This document shows, piece by piece, positions 1 through 8,035 of a DNA stretch of 16,891 nt. Numbering within the stretch: position 1 is the stretch's first letter; each line of letters begins with the position of its first letter. The notes under the pieces are model-generated. The model saw only the letters and a list, made by a program, of their open reading frames with translations, was not told the DNA's origin and did no database searches. The DNA comes from Pseudomonadota bacterium (GTDB taxonomy: Bacteria; Pseudomonadota; Gammaproteobacteria; Acidithiobacillales; Acidithiobacillaceae): assembly GCA_021827445.1 (NCBI GenBank), contig JAKAVW010000030.1, forward strand, positions 1 through 16,891, given 5' to 3'. Made by a program: the position numbers and the translations under genes.

Positions 1-359
1 CCGGCGAGGCGCTCCAGTTCGACCACCGAGCCTTGTGCCAACTGCAAGAGATTGCGAATCTGAATTTTGGTACGTCCCAGTTCTACCGAGAGCGTTACTG
101 GGATATCGAGAATCATGTCCAGATTCTGCGTCTGGGTGCCCTGGCTGGCTGCAGTAGCAGCGTGCAACTCAGGAATCGGCGCAGGCATGGCCTTAGCTGA
201 TGTTTCGCTGGGCGCTGGCCGGTCATCCGCCACAGGATCAGGAGCGCTGCTGGCTTCGTCCTGCTCCGCCATGGCTGCTGCCCAGTCCGCCATAATATCA
301 TCGGCTGCGCTATTATCCACCGCAGGTTCTGCGTCTGCTGGTTTTTGTTCTTCCGCCAT
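1..359 (-). CDS. fliN: Flagellar motor switch protein FliN (partial, C-terminus beyond window)
   Basis: FliN is a C-ring protein of the flagellar switch. It sits with FliM at the base of the rotor and helps dock the FliH/FliI export complex. About 119 residues are present, and the end lies beyond the left edge. The first ~75 residues are a low-complexity acidic and Ala/Pro-rich leader. The conserved SpoA/FliN domain then begins with LDMILDIPVTLSVELGRTK, followed by the typical stretch around LLQLAQGSVVELERLAG, where the window stops. ATG at 357-359 is preceded by a GGAG ribosome binding site 9 bases upstream. The start lies only 3 bases after the fliM stop, so the two genes are co-transcribed and probably translationally coupled. 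The family assignment is secure; the total length is unknown. Confidence 0.95.
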   Translation of the reverse strand, partial: MAEEQKPADAEPAVDNSAADDIMADWAAAMAEQDEASSAPDPVADDRPAPSETSAKAMPAPIPELHAATAASQGTQTQNLDMILDIPVTLSVELGRTKIQIRNLLQLAQGSVVELERLA

Positions 360-362
360 GGT

Positions 363-1370
363 TCAACTCTCCAATGCCGCCATCGCGGCTTGTCCTGCTT
401 CGATTTCGGGACAGAGATGCTCTATCACCTGAACGGCATATTTGCCGTTAGACATCCCATAACAGCCTGAAAACACAGGGATACCATCTATTTGCGTGAT
501 CACCTTTTCCGGCATCTCGATGGGAATCACATCGCCATCGCGCAACGCCAGCAACTGCCGCAGCGTCAGGTGCATCTGCACAAACTGCGCCTCTATCTCC
601 AGTTTGGCCTCCTGCATTTCGTCCTGCAGCGACTGGACCCAGCGGCGGTCTACCTCGGAACGGTCCGCCATCGTCCCGGCCGTAAGCTGATCACGCACCG
701 GCTCGACCATGCCATAAGGAAGGCAGATGTGAAAGGTGCCACTTCCGGATTCCAGCTCCACGGTGAAAGTAGAGGTGATCACCACTTCCGTCGGCGTCGC
801 AATGCTGACAAACTGTGGATTGACTTCGGAACGTGTCAACTCCGGGTTCAGTGAAGCCACCGGCGCCCAGGCTGCCTTAAAATCCTTGAACGCCAGATCC
901 AGCAGCCGTTTGATGATACGCTGTTCCAGCGGAGTGAACTCGCGGCCCTCAATGCGCGAATGGAAGCGTCCGTCACCTCCGAAATAATTATCTACCACCG
1001 CGAAAATCAGGCGGGGATCAAAGACGAACAAGGCGGTCCCGCGCAGCGGCTTAATTTGCACCATATTGATATTGCTGGGCACGACCAGATTACGGATGAA
1101 CTCGCTGTACTTGATCAGTCGTACCGGACCAACCGATATTTCTGCCGTGCGCCGCAAAAAGTTGAAGAGACTGACCCGCCACAAACGGGCAAAGCGTTCG
1201 TTGACCACCTCCAGGGTGGGCATGCGTCCGCGCACAATACGATCCTGATTGGCGAGGTCATAAGCCCTCACTCCCCCGGGCTCTGGTTCCGGCTCCGTAA
1301 CAACGTCGCCACCTGCCAACCCCTTGAAAAGGGCATCCACTTCATCCTGAGAAAGAATATCCTGGGCCAT
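363..1370 (-). CDS. fliM: Flagellar motor switch protein FliM
   Basis: FliM is the C-ring subunit that binds CheY-phosphate and passes the reversal signal to FliG. The protein has 335 residues, the normal length. The N-terminus carries the CheY-binding peptide, seen as LSQDEVDALF at residues 6-15. An acidic Pro/Glu linker follows (about 22-32). The CheC-like middle domain (about 40-230) contains the GGDG turn at 131-134 that contacts FliG. A C-terminal SpoA domain (about 250-325) pairs with FliN. Start ATG at 1368-1370 has a GGTGA ribosome binding motif about 5 bases upstream. fliK ends 38 bases upstream and fliN starts 3 bases downstream. No fliL gene stands before it, unlike many gammaproteobacterial fliKLMN clusters. 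Confidence 0.98.
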   Translation of the reverse strand: MAQDILSQDEVDALFKGLAGGDVVTEPEPEPGGVRAYDLANQDRIVRGRMPTLEVVNERFARLWRVSLFNFLRRTAEISVGPVRLIKYSEFIRNLVVPSNINMVQIKPLRGTALFVFDPRLIFAVVDNYFGGDGRFHSRIEGREFTPLEQRIIKRLLDLAFKDFKAAWAPVASLNPELTRSEVNPQFVSIATPTEVVITSTFTVELESGSGTFHICLPYGMVEPVRDQLTAGTMADRSEVDRRWVQSLQDEMQEAKLEIEAQFVQMHLTLRQLLALRDGDVIPIEMPEKVITQIDGIPVFSGCYGMSNGKYAVQVIEHLCPEIEAGQAAMAALES

Positions 1371-1397
1371 GGGGTCACCGTATCGTTAGCGGCACTG

Positions 1398-1418
1398 CTT
1401 TGCAAGAATCATGCAAAG
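1398..1418. repeat. Perfect 7-bp inverted repeat across the fliK stop
   Basis: CTTTGCA (1398-1404), seven spacer bases, then TGCAAAG (1412-1418). It overlaps the fliK stop codon (1409-1411) and lies in the only gap between fliK and fliM. On the transcribed minus strand no T-run follows, so it is a poor terminator. It may be a protein-binding palindrome, a weak mRNA hairpin, or chance. Confidence 0.4.
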
Positions 1419-2647
1419 GTATTCACCAACCCCAACTGCATCCGTACCGCCACGGGCAACACATTATGCGCTCCCGCCTCATCCAGCGCTGCAATACGGG
1501 GAGATATCGTGGATTTGCCTCGGGCAAAAGGCCGTCCTCCACTATCGGCACTCACGCTGGTCTGCGTCAGGCTCATACCCGCTGCAGCAAAACTCGCCTG
1601 TAGTTGCGGGATGGCTGTGGAGATAGCCTCCAGCACCTCCGGGTGCGCCGAACTGAAAAAGGCATTGGTCTGACCATTCTGCTGAATATCCAGATGCACT
1701 TCCAGGGGTCCCAGATGTGGCGGGTTAAGATGCAATGTAGCTTGCTGCACGTCCTGCCCCAGCAAAAACTGGACCTGCTGTCCCAGCGCCTGTCCCCATT
1801 GCGGATTGCTGCCCACAGGCGGCGCGACCACGGCCACTGCAGGGATGGGTGCCGCAGTTGGAGTCACCCCGCCTAAAACGGTCATATTGGGCAGGGCAGC
1901 GCCGGGTTGGCCGACGCTGTTCAAATCAGGGCTTTTGGTGAGCGATGTCATCCATGCACTTGTTGCATTATTTTGAACTGCGATGGCTTCTGCCGCCTGC
2001 ACCAGCAAGGGGTGCTGCGGCGCATGGGCATCTGCGCTGTTACCCACCAGCGTCGGCAACGTATTCAGTGGCGCTTGCGGTATTATGTTGCTCTTTGAAT
2101 TACGGGCGTCAGTTGTTTTTGATGCATTAGCCGCCAGAATACTTGGGGGCGTAATGCCGGACCCTTGCGCTACGGCAGTTCCTATAGTCAGCGGTTCTGC
2201 AGCGTCGGTCGTACTCACAGGGAATAGCGGAACAGCATTGTTCGCCATATCCGTGCCCGCCTTTTTATCTTTTTGCATGTTGACCACGTCCGGTTTACCC
2301 GCTTTCACAACAGTAGTACTTAGTGGCTCTAGCGCAACAGGTTGTATCCCGACGGGCAGGAGGGGCGGCAAGGTATTGCCATCCTTTGCTGCAAGCTGAT
2401 CTTTATGAAGAGACGTATCAGACGGCTTTTTTGTCGCCGAATCGGGCTCTTTCCCCTGGGGCTTCGCCGGCGCGCGAGTGGAACCAGTGGCGGAGGCAGC
2501 TGCCTGCACGGTCTGCTGACCGGCCATCACTTGAGCAAAACCAAGGGGTTCTCCTTTGTTCTGGATATTCTGCCCGCCAGTCGATACACCGACCGTAGCG
2601 CTGGGCGTAAGGGAAGTAACCGATGCACTCATGATTTCTGCGGCCAT
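1409..2647 (-). CDS. fliK: Flagellar hook-length control protein FliK
   Basis: FliK is a secreted molecular ruler that measures the hook and switches export specificity through FlhB. The protein has 412 residues. The first ~275 are low-complexity (Ala, Pro, Thr, Ser, Lys), as expected for the ruler part. The conserved Flg_hook export-switch domain lies at about 281-370, with the hallmark LHLNPPHLGPLEVHLDI at 305-321 and the helix after HPEVLEAI. An Ala/Arg-bearing tail of ~40 residues follows. ATG at 2645-2647 is chosen over the second ATG five codons in because GAGGAAG lies 7 bases upstream. A 69-base gap separates it from fliJ and contains a sigma-54 promoter candidate, so fliK may head its own unit with fliM and fliN. 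Confidence 0.92.
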   Translation of the reverse strand: MAAEIMSASVTSLTPSATVGVSTGGQNIQNKGEPLGFAQVMAGQQTVQAAASATGSTRAPAKPQGKEPDSATKKPSDTSLHKDQLAAKDGNTLPPLLPVGIQPVALEPLSTTVVKAGKPDVVNMQKDKKAGTDMANNAVPLFPVSTTDAAEPLTIGTAVAQGSGITPPSILAANASKTTDARNSKSNIIPQAPLNTLPTLVGNSADAHAPQHPLLVQAAEAIAVQNNATSAWMTSLTKSPDLNSVGQPGAALPNMTVLGGVTPTAAPIPAVAVVAPPVGSNPQWGQALGQQVQFLLGQDVQQATLHLNPPHLGPLEVHLDIQQNGQTNAFFSSAHPEVLEAISTAIPQLQASFAAAGMSLTQTSVSADSGGRPFARGKSTISPRIAALDEAGAHNVLPVAVRMQLGLVNTFA

Positions 2648-2684
2648 GCCGGTACTTCCTCAGAGGGAGCTCTGCACTATTCTC

Positions 2685-2701
2685 AGCAAAAAACATACCA
2701 A
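2685..2701 (-). promoter_or_regulatory. Candidate sigma-54 (-24/-12) promoter for fliK-fliM-fliN
   Basis: The minus strand reads TTGGTATGTTTTTTGCT. The -24 GG (2699-2698) and -12 GC (2687-2686) are separated by exactly 10 bases. Against the known consensus TTGGCACGN4TTGCW it differs only by two C-to-T changes. It lies in the fliJ-fliK gap, 16 bases after the fliJ stop. It predicts a transcript start near 2674 and a leader of about 27 bases to the fliK ATG. Confidence 0.72.
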
Positions 2702-2716
2702 AAATTTAAGCCACTG

Positions 2717-3163
2717 CTAACGAAACATGCGCAACACGGGTGATCGCGTCGCCCAATCATCCAGCTCTTTTTGTATTTTCCGCAATTCCAGTTGGCGCTG
2801 CTCCATTTCCAGACGCTGAGCAAGCGTTGCCAAGCCTTTCTCCCGTCCCCGAGCAGCCACCCATTCCCTTTGCAGACAGTTTACCTGCCGCTCTTGGTGC
2901 TGAAGGTTCTCCCGTTGCAGCCTGAGCACCTGTTCGAGTTGCGCGATAAAATTACGCATCTCCATAGCCTGTGTGCTGAGAATACCGACGCACTCGGCAG
3001 CAGCGGCCTGCTCTCGATACTGTGCCAGATAATTTTCCAGCAACTGAAGCTTATTCTGCACTTCACGAAGCAGCGCGCGCTGCCTGCCCAGCGTCAGGGC
3101 CAGCTCTTTTTGCCGTTTATCTGCATCTTCACGGAGGTAGAGGAGCGTGTCTTGGCGGCTCAT
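2717..3163 (-). CDS. fliJ: Flagellar export chaperone FliJ
   Basis: FliJ is a small coiled-coil protein that sits in the centre of the FliI ATPase ring and links it to FlhA in the export gate. The protein has 148 residues, the usual size. It is almost entirely helical and charged, with Gln/Glu/Arg/Leu heptad-like runs throughout, from DADKRQKELALTL near the start to MEQRQLELRKIQKELDDWA near the end. The start is taken at MSRQDTLLYL (ATG 3161-3163), 4 bases after the fliI stop. A longer in-frame start at 3244 would add 27 residues that lie inside fliI and look unlike FliJ. The ribosome binding site is weak, so coupling to fliI is likely. Confidence 0.93.
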   Translation of the reverse strand: MSRQDTLLYLREDADKRQKELALTLGRQRALLREVQNKLQLLENYLAQYREQAAAAECVGILSTQAMEMRNFIAQLEQVLRLQRENLQHQERQVNCLQREWVAARGREKGLATLAQRLEMEQRQLELRKIQKELDDWATRSPVLRMFR

Positions 3164-3167
3164 ATTT

Positions 3168-4553
3168 TTAATCCGGGGTACTGCCGAAAGCTTCGTCCAT
3201 ATAGGGGGACATGACCTCTGCGAGTTGTTCCTGACTGGCTCCAAGGGAAACGGACTCCCGCTGATCCTGACGCAGGAAAGCCACTATCCCCGGATAAGCG
3301 CGTATGGCCTGGTCGAGCATCGGTTCCATGCCTGGCGTATAGGCACCAACCGCAATAAGATCCTGCTGGTCGCGATAGCGACTGTAGAGGCGTTTGAGCA
3401 AGTGCAAGCGACTCAACTGCAGTGGCGGCACAATATTCGGCATCACCCGGCTGATAGAGGCTTCCAGATCAATCGCAGGATACTGCCCCTGTTCAGCGAG
3501 GCTGCGAGATAAAACCAGATGTCCGTCGAGCACCGCCCGTGCGCTATCGGCAATAGGGTCTTGCTGATCATCGCCCTCCATGAGCACGGTGTAAAATGCT
3601 GTAATACTACCGCCACCGTCCGGACCATTGCCGGCACGCTCCACCAAAGCCGGCAAACGCGCAAACACCGAGGGTGGATAGCCACGCACGGCTGGCGGTT
3701 CACCTACAGCCAGAGCAATTTCCCGCTGTGCCATAGCATAACGGGTCAATGAATCCATGAGCAACAACACATGCTGGCCCTGACTGCGATAGTATTCGGC
3801 AATAGCGGTCGCCAGATGGGCACCCCGGATGCGGGTCAACGCGGGGACGTCAGCGGGAGCCGCCACCACCACGGCCCGGCGCAGACCTGCCTCACCGAGA
3901 ATATCCTCAATGAACTCCTTCACCTCACGGCCACGCTCACCAATCAACCCAACCACGATGATGTCGGCATTGGTATTGCGCGCCATCATCCCCAGCAGCA
4001 CGCTTTTGCCAACGCCACTGCCGGCAAATAGCCCCATTCGTGCGCCTCGGCCGATGGCGAACAAGGCGTTGATGCTGCGCACCCCCACATCCAGGGGCAT
4101 CCGGACCGGGGCACGCTGCATCGGGTTGATAGCCGTTCCCAATAAGGGTACCCGTGTCTGACCCAGAATGGGGCCACCGCCATCCAGCACATGGCCTTGT
4201 CCGTCAATGATCCGGCCCAGCATATACGGGCTCACCCCCGCCTGAGCTTCTCCCGACAACGGTTGCACTCTGGCGCCCGGGGCCACTCCGTGCAAGTCGC
4301 CTGCAGCCATTAACTGCAGGCGTCCATCCTGAAAACCTACCACTTCGGCATCAATACCCCGCTGCTGGGCGGCATCCACACGGCAGCGGGTACCAATGCT
4401 GGCATCAAACCCTTCAGCCTCCAGCACCAGCCCCACCATCCGCACCAGACGTCCGCTGGGTAATAGAGATAACGGCTGCTGCGGCAGGCGCATGTGCATA
4501 TCCCGGAGGTAGTCGCCCCAAGCGCCCTGGCGATCGGCAAAGGCCAGCGTCAT
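3168..4553 (-). CDS. fliI: Flagellum-specific export ATPase FliI
   Basis: FliI is the hexameric ATPase of the flagellar type III export apparatus. It is related to F1-beta and works with FliH and FliJ on the cytoplasmic side of the membrane. The protein has 461 residues. An N-terminal beta-barrel domain spans about 1-100. The catalytic domain has Walker A AGSGVGKS at 177-184, GERGREV at 205-211 with the catalytic glutamate in the expected place, and Walker B VLLLMD at 262-267 followed by SLTRYAMAQRE. The C-terminal part runs through YSRYRDQQDLIAVGAYTPG, typical of the family. ATG at 4551-4553 overlaps the fliH stop as ATGA, with CGGTGAG upstream. All key catalytic motifs are intact. Confidence 0.99.
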   Translation of the reverse strand: MTLAFADRQGAWGDYLRDMHMRLPQQPLSLLPSGRLVRMVGLVLEAEGFDASIGTRCRVDAAQQRGIDAEVVGFQDGRLQLMAAGDLHGVAPGARVQPLSGEAQAGVSPYMLGRIIDGQGHVLDGGGPILGQTRVPLLGTAINPMQRAPVRMPLDVGVRSINALFAIGRGARMGLFAGSGVGKSVLLGMMARNTNADIIVVGLIGERGREVKEFIEDILGEAGLRRAVVVAAPADVPALTRIRGAHLATAIAEYYRSQGQHVLLLMDSLTRYAMAQREIALAVGEPPAVRGYPPSVFARLPALVERAGNGPDGGGSITAFYTVLMEGDDQQDPIADSARAVLDGHLVLSRSLAEQGQYPAIDLEASISRVMPNIVPPLQLSRLHLLKRLYSRYRDQQDLIAVGAYTPGMEPMLDQAIRAYPGIVAFLRQDQRESVSLGASQEQLAEVMSPYMDEAFGSTPD

Positions 4554-5272
4554 GTCACCAACTCACCGAACAGCTGATCCAGGGTTTCCCGCCAGCGAGT
4601 CTCTAAACGCAAATCCAACTGCGTCGCGGCATGATCCATGTCGCGCCCCTGCCAACGACGATCAGGACGCGCGGTGTCGCCGTCCAGATGGGCCGTTAGC
4701 AATACGCCACCGCGTTCCAGGTCCGTATCGCCCCTCAACACTACACCATGCTCCCTCAGTTCCGGCATCAGGCGTTCTACCATGGCCAGATCATCGGGAT
4801 GCATGCGGATGCTCGGCTGCGCACTCCATACCGGCACGACCCGCAGTGCCTCACGCAACAAGGGCAACAACAATTCCGGCTGGCTCCGCAGTTCGTGGCG
4901 GATCACCTGTCGGGCGATCTCCAGCGCCAGGGCCAGCAAGGACTGTTCGACACGGATATCCAGTACATCCAGTGGCGCGTTAAAGTGCTCCAATAACTGT
5001 TGTAGTGCTTGACGTTCGGCAAGCGCTGCCGCCGCGCCCGCGGCATAACCCGCTGCATATCCGGCCTGCCGCCCCTCTTGCTGACCTTCCTGTTCAGCCT
5101 GTGCATAGATCGCCTGCAGTTGCTCAGCGGTGGGTAAGGCCACTCGTTGCGCAGAAATGACTTCTTCTGCTGGTACCAGCGCCTGCGCTGCGACAACCGT
5201 CATATCCGGCAACTGCCAGCGCTGCAGATTGACAATCGCATCGCGGGAAATCACTTCCTGTGACAATTTCAT
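4550..5272 (-). CDS. fliH: Flagellar export ATPase stator/regulator FliH
   Basis: FliH holds FliI inactive as a FliH2-FliI complex and tethers the ATPase to FliN. The protein has 240 residues from MKLSQEVISR. A mixed N-terminus (1-50) is followed by an Ala/Gln/Glu helix with an unbroken glycine-every-fourth-residue run (G63, G67, G71, G75, G79), the GxxxG helix typical of FliH. The C-terminal V-ATPase-E-like domain spans about 100-235. ATG at 5270-5272 has GGGGAAG 4 bases upstream and lies 16 bases after fliG ends. An in-frame start at 5392 would add 40 Arg/Trp-rich residues lying inside fliG and is rejected. It overlaps fliI by ATGA. Confidence 0.95.
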   Translation of the reverse strand: MKLSQEVISRDAIVNLQRWQLPDMTVVAAQALVPAEEVISAQRVALPTAEQLQAIYAQAEQEGQQEGRQAGYAAGYAAGAAAALAERQALQQLLEHFNAPLDVLDIRVEQSLLALALEIARQVIRHELRSQPELLLPLLREALRVVPVWSAQPSIRMHPDDLAMVERLMPELREHGVVLRGDTDLERGGVLLTAHLDGDTARPDRRWQGRDMDHAATQLDLRLETRWRETLDQLFGELVT

Positions 5273-5288
5273 GCGTCTTCCCCAGCTC

Positions 5289-6299
5289 TCACAGCATAGC
5301 CTCGCTATTACCGGCACCCAGACTGATCTGTCCTGCCGCATCCAGGCGCGTGGCAATCTGCAAAATTGCCTTTTGCGCAGTCTCCACCTCACTCACCCGT
5401 ACCGGCCCCTTCGCCTCCAAGTCATCCCGCATCATCTCTGCAGCACGTTTGGACATGTTGGCGAAGAATTTTTCACGCAGCGCCGGACTAGCACCTTTGA
5501 GGGCAGCGACGAAACCTTCGGACGGAATTTCCCGCAGCAATACTTGCAGACTGCGATCATCCAGCTTGATGAGATCGTCAAAGACAAACATCTTTTCCTG
5601 GACCTTTTCCGCCAACTCGCCGTCATTTTCCCGCATTTTGTCAAGGATACTCGTAGAGAGACTGGTTTCCAGCCGATTAAGCACATCCGCCGCCGCTTTC
5701 AGACCACCCAGGCTGGCCACCTGCAAGCTCTGGGATTCTCCCGACAACTGCTCTTCCAGAATTTCATTGAGCTCGCGGATCGCGGCGGGTTGCACGGTCT
5801 CCAGACTCGCCAGGCGCATCATCGCCTCACCGACCAGCCGCTCCGGCAGATAATGAATCACTTCGCCGGCCTGCTCCGGCTCCATGTACGCCAAAATCAT
5901 CGCCAGCACCTGGGGATGTTCGAGCTTGATCAGATCAGCAATGGATCGGGCATCCATCCATTTAAGATTCTCCAAACCATTGGCGTCACCACCATGGAGA
6001 ATACGATCTATGAGGGTGCCCGCCTTATCGGCACCCAGAGCCTTGGTCAGCATGCTGCGGATATACTGATCGCTGCCCACCCCCAGGGAGGTCTGCCGCT
6101 CCAGACGCAGGCGAAAATCCGCCAATACTGTCTGCGCCTGATCGGTGGAAACATGGGACATGCGCGCCATAGCTGCACCCAGTTTCTGTACTTCACGAGG
6201 CCCCAGATGGCGCATCACCTCTGCCGCCTCGTCCTCCCCCAGACTCAGGAGGAGAATCGCGCTACGGTCAATACCGTTAAGATCCCGATTCGCGGTCAT
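5289..6299 (-). CDS. fliG: Flagellar motor switch protein FliG
   Basis: FliG is the rotor subunit that meets the MotA stator and produces torque. Its N-terminus binds the FliF tail and its middle binds FliM. The protein has 336 residues, normal size. The N-terminal domain spans about 5-100. The middle domain carries the FliM-binding EHPQ motif at 127-130. The C-terminal domain contains the conserved torque helix region around MFVFDDLIKLDDRSLQVLL with its alternating charged residues. ATG at 6297-6299 is preceded by AAGGAGTGG. Both start and ribosome binding site lie inside the last codons of fliF (23-base overlap), implying translational coupling of the two proteins that stack on each other in the rotor. 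Confidence 0.99.
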   Translation of the reverse strand: MTANRDLNGIDRSAILLLSLGEDEAAEVMRHLGPREVQKLGAAMARMSHVSTDQAQTVLADFRLRLERQTSLGVGSDQYIRSMLTKALGADKAGTLIDRILHGGDANGLENLKWMDARSIADLIKLEHPQVLAMILAYMEPEQAGEVIHYLPERLVGEAMMRLASLETVQPAAIRELNEILEEQLSGESQSLQVASLGGLKAAADVLNRLETSLSTSILDKMRENDGELAEKVQEKMFVFDDLIKLDDRSLQVLLREIPSEGFVAALKGASPALREKFFANMSKRAAEMMRDDLEAKGPVRVSEVETAQKAILQIATRLDAAGQISLGAGNSEAML

Positions 6300-8001
6300 T
6301 GGCCAACCACTCCTTCACCACCTGCGCGGCACGCGCCGGATCTTGCATGACCAGTTGCCGCGCCACGTAAAGATCAGTTTCCAGCGGGTTGGTCGGCAAT
6401 GTCACCGTTTCATGGCTGACCCCAGCGGGAGGACTTACCCGTGGCATGCCGGCCCCTGCACTTGCCGTGCCTTGTGCCCCCCGGGGGGGCGTTTCGTCGT
6501 CTCGGCCGCCCGCCGCATCCATTACCGGCTCTTGCCGGATGCGGCGGCGCAGCAAGGGTCGCACCACCCCTGTGTAGAGCAATAGAACGACAAACAACAG
6601 TACCAGGTAACGTAACCCACTGTTCATCAGGGCGAGGAACCAGGATTGCTGCCACCAGGGCAGTGCGGTTGCCGCTGACTGCGTAGTAAAGGGCATGTTA
6701 ACCACTTTCACCGTATCACCGCGTTTAGCGCTGTACCCAATAGCGTCTTCCACCAACTGCTGCACCTGCGCCAGTTGGGCGACAGTCAGGGGTTTAGCAT
6801 GGACAGCGCCCAAGCTACTCACGGTCACCTGGTCATCCACCAGAACCGCCACTGACAGGTGTTTGACATTGCCCACCGGTTGCACCGTATGGACGATGGT
6901 TTTATCAACATCATAGTTTGTCGTGTTATCAGCGCTACTTTCGGTCGGCGCCAGCATTTTGAGAGTGGGCGCGATGGCAACCAGCGCGGCAGGCGACATC
7001 GCTGAGGCTACCGAGGCCACCAGCGGTGCAATAGCCATCCCCGGGGGTTGATTGGACAACGCGCCCGGTACGCCGTAGGGTCCAGAACCACCCGTGCCAC
7101 TGGTGACATGTGTCTGCTGACTGAGGATTTGTCCCTTGCCATAGCTGACTGAACTACTCTCACTCTTGGCGAAATCAATGTCCGCAGAAACCGCCACCCG
7201 CACCCCATTGTGCCCCACGATAGGTGTCAGGATTTCCTGGATACGCTTTTCATATTGATCATCAACCTCACGCTGATAGGCCAGTTGCGAAGGCTGCAAA
7301 CCAGCGTCGGCATTCGTGTGAGAACTCAGCAAGTCACCGTGCTGGTCAACCACGGTGACATTCTTATCCAGCAGACCGGGTACGCTGGCCGATACCAGAT
7401 GCACGACCCCTGCCACTTGCGCGGCGCTTAGTACCCGCCCTGGATAAAGCTCCAGCATCACTGATGCCGTAGGACTCTCCTGCTCACTGAGAAACACGGA
7501 GGGCTTAGGGATCGCCAGATGCACCTTAGCGCTTTCCACTGCCGAGAGGGAGGCTATTGTCCGCTCCAGAGAGCCTTCCAGCGCCCGCTGATAATTGATG
7601 TGCTCAACAAATTCGCTGGTACCCATGGGTTCGTGGTCCAGCAACGCGAAACCAACACTCGCCCCCTTGGGCAGCCCTGCTGCGGCGAGCTTCATCCGGG
7701 TTCCATAAACAGCACTGCCAGGCACCGAAATAACCGCACCACCATCGCTGATCTGGTAGGGAATATTGAGTTTTTGCAGCTCGGCAATAACTTGACCGCC
7801 ATCCCGGTTAGAGAGATTGGTATAGAGGACTTTATACGGTGGCTTACCATCCCAGATAAAGGCCACAATCAACACAGCCAACACCGCAGCGAGGATCGCC
7901 AACACCGTAAAACGGCGATTAGGCGTCATTTCCTGCCAGCGCCGCTGAGCTTCCGCAGCACCCCCGGAGAGGGTAGTGGGTCTTGCCGCTTCAGTGGCCA
8001 T
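6277..8001 (-). CDS. fliF: Flagellar MS-ring protein FliF
   Basis: FliF forms the MS ring in the inner membrane, the first structure built, which houses the export gate and carries FliG. The protein has 574 residues. Transmembrane segment 1 is at about 31-50 and segment 2 at about 453-481. Ring-building motifs lie between them (for example DHEPMGTSEFVEHINYQRALEG near 122-143). The cytoplasmic tail ends in the FliG-binding helices (about 540-574). The beta-collar loop around 300-365 is unusual: instead of a polar linker it has a hydrophobic Ala/Val/Met/Pro stretch at about 321-351. ATG at 7999-8001 has AAGGA 7 bases upstream. It lies 34 bases after fliE and overlaps fliG by 23. Confidence 0.99.
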   Translation of the reverse strand: MATEAARPTTLSGGAAEAQRRWQEMTPNRRFTVLAILAAVLAVLIVAFIWDGKPPYKVLYTNLSNRDGGQVIAELQKLNIPYQISDGGAVISVPGSAVYGTRMKLAAAGLPKGASVGFALLDHEPMGTSEFVEHINYQRALEGSLERTIASLSAVESAKVHLAIPKPSVFLSEQESPTASVMLELYPGRVLSAAQVAGVVHLVSASVPGLLDKNVTVVDQHGDLLSSHTNADAGLQPSQLAYQREVDDQYEKRIQEILTPIVGHNGVRVAVSADIDFAKSESSSVSYGKGQILSQQTHVTSGTGGSGPYGVPGALSNQPPGMAIAPLVASVASAMSPAALVAIAPTLKMLAPTESSADNTTNYDVDKTIVHTVQPVGNVKHLSVAVLVDDQVTVSSLGAVHAKPLTVAQLAQVQQLVEDAIGYSAKRGDTVKVVNMPFTTQSAATALPWWQQSWFLALMNSGLRYLVLLFVVLLLYTGVVRPLLRRRIRQEPVMDAAGGRDDETPPRGAQGTASAGAGMPRVSPPAGVSHETVTLPTNPLETDLYVARQLVMQDPARAAQVVKEWLANDRESGS

Positions 8002-8035
8002 GCGTCAGTCCTTGGTCGCTGTCAATCGCACCTGA

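Noticed and set aside
960..1673. Plus-strand open frame opposite fliM and fliK
   Set aside because: It spans two real genes and their gap on the other strand, and has no domain or ribosome binding site worth crediting.
3164..3244. Longer FliJ start inside fliI
   Set aside because: The added 27 residues do not resemble FliJ. The internal ATG at 3163 gives the normal family length and sits 4 bases after the fliI stop.
5273..5392. Longer FliH start inside fliG
   Set aside because: It would add 40 Arg/Trp-rich residues from a shifted reading of fliG. The ATG at 5272 has a strong ribosome binding site.
5130..6350. Long plus-strand open frame (about 406 codons) opposite fliG and fliH
   Set aside because: It is the antisense of two highly conserved genes. 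The translation is rich in His, Gln, Arg and Leu with no recognisable domain, and frame use is explained by the GC bias of the minus-strand genes.
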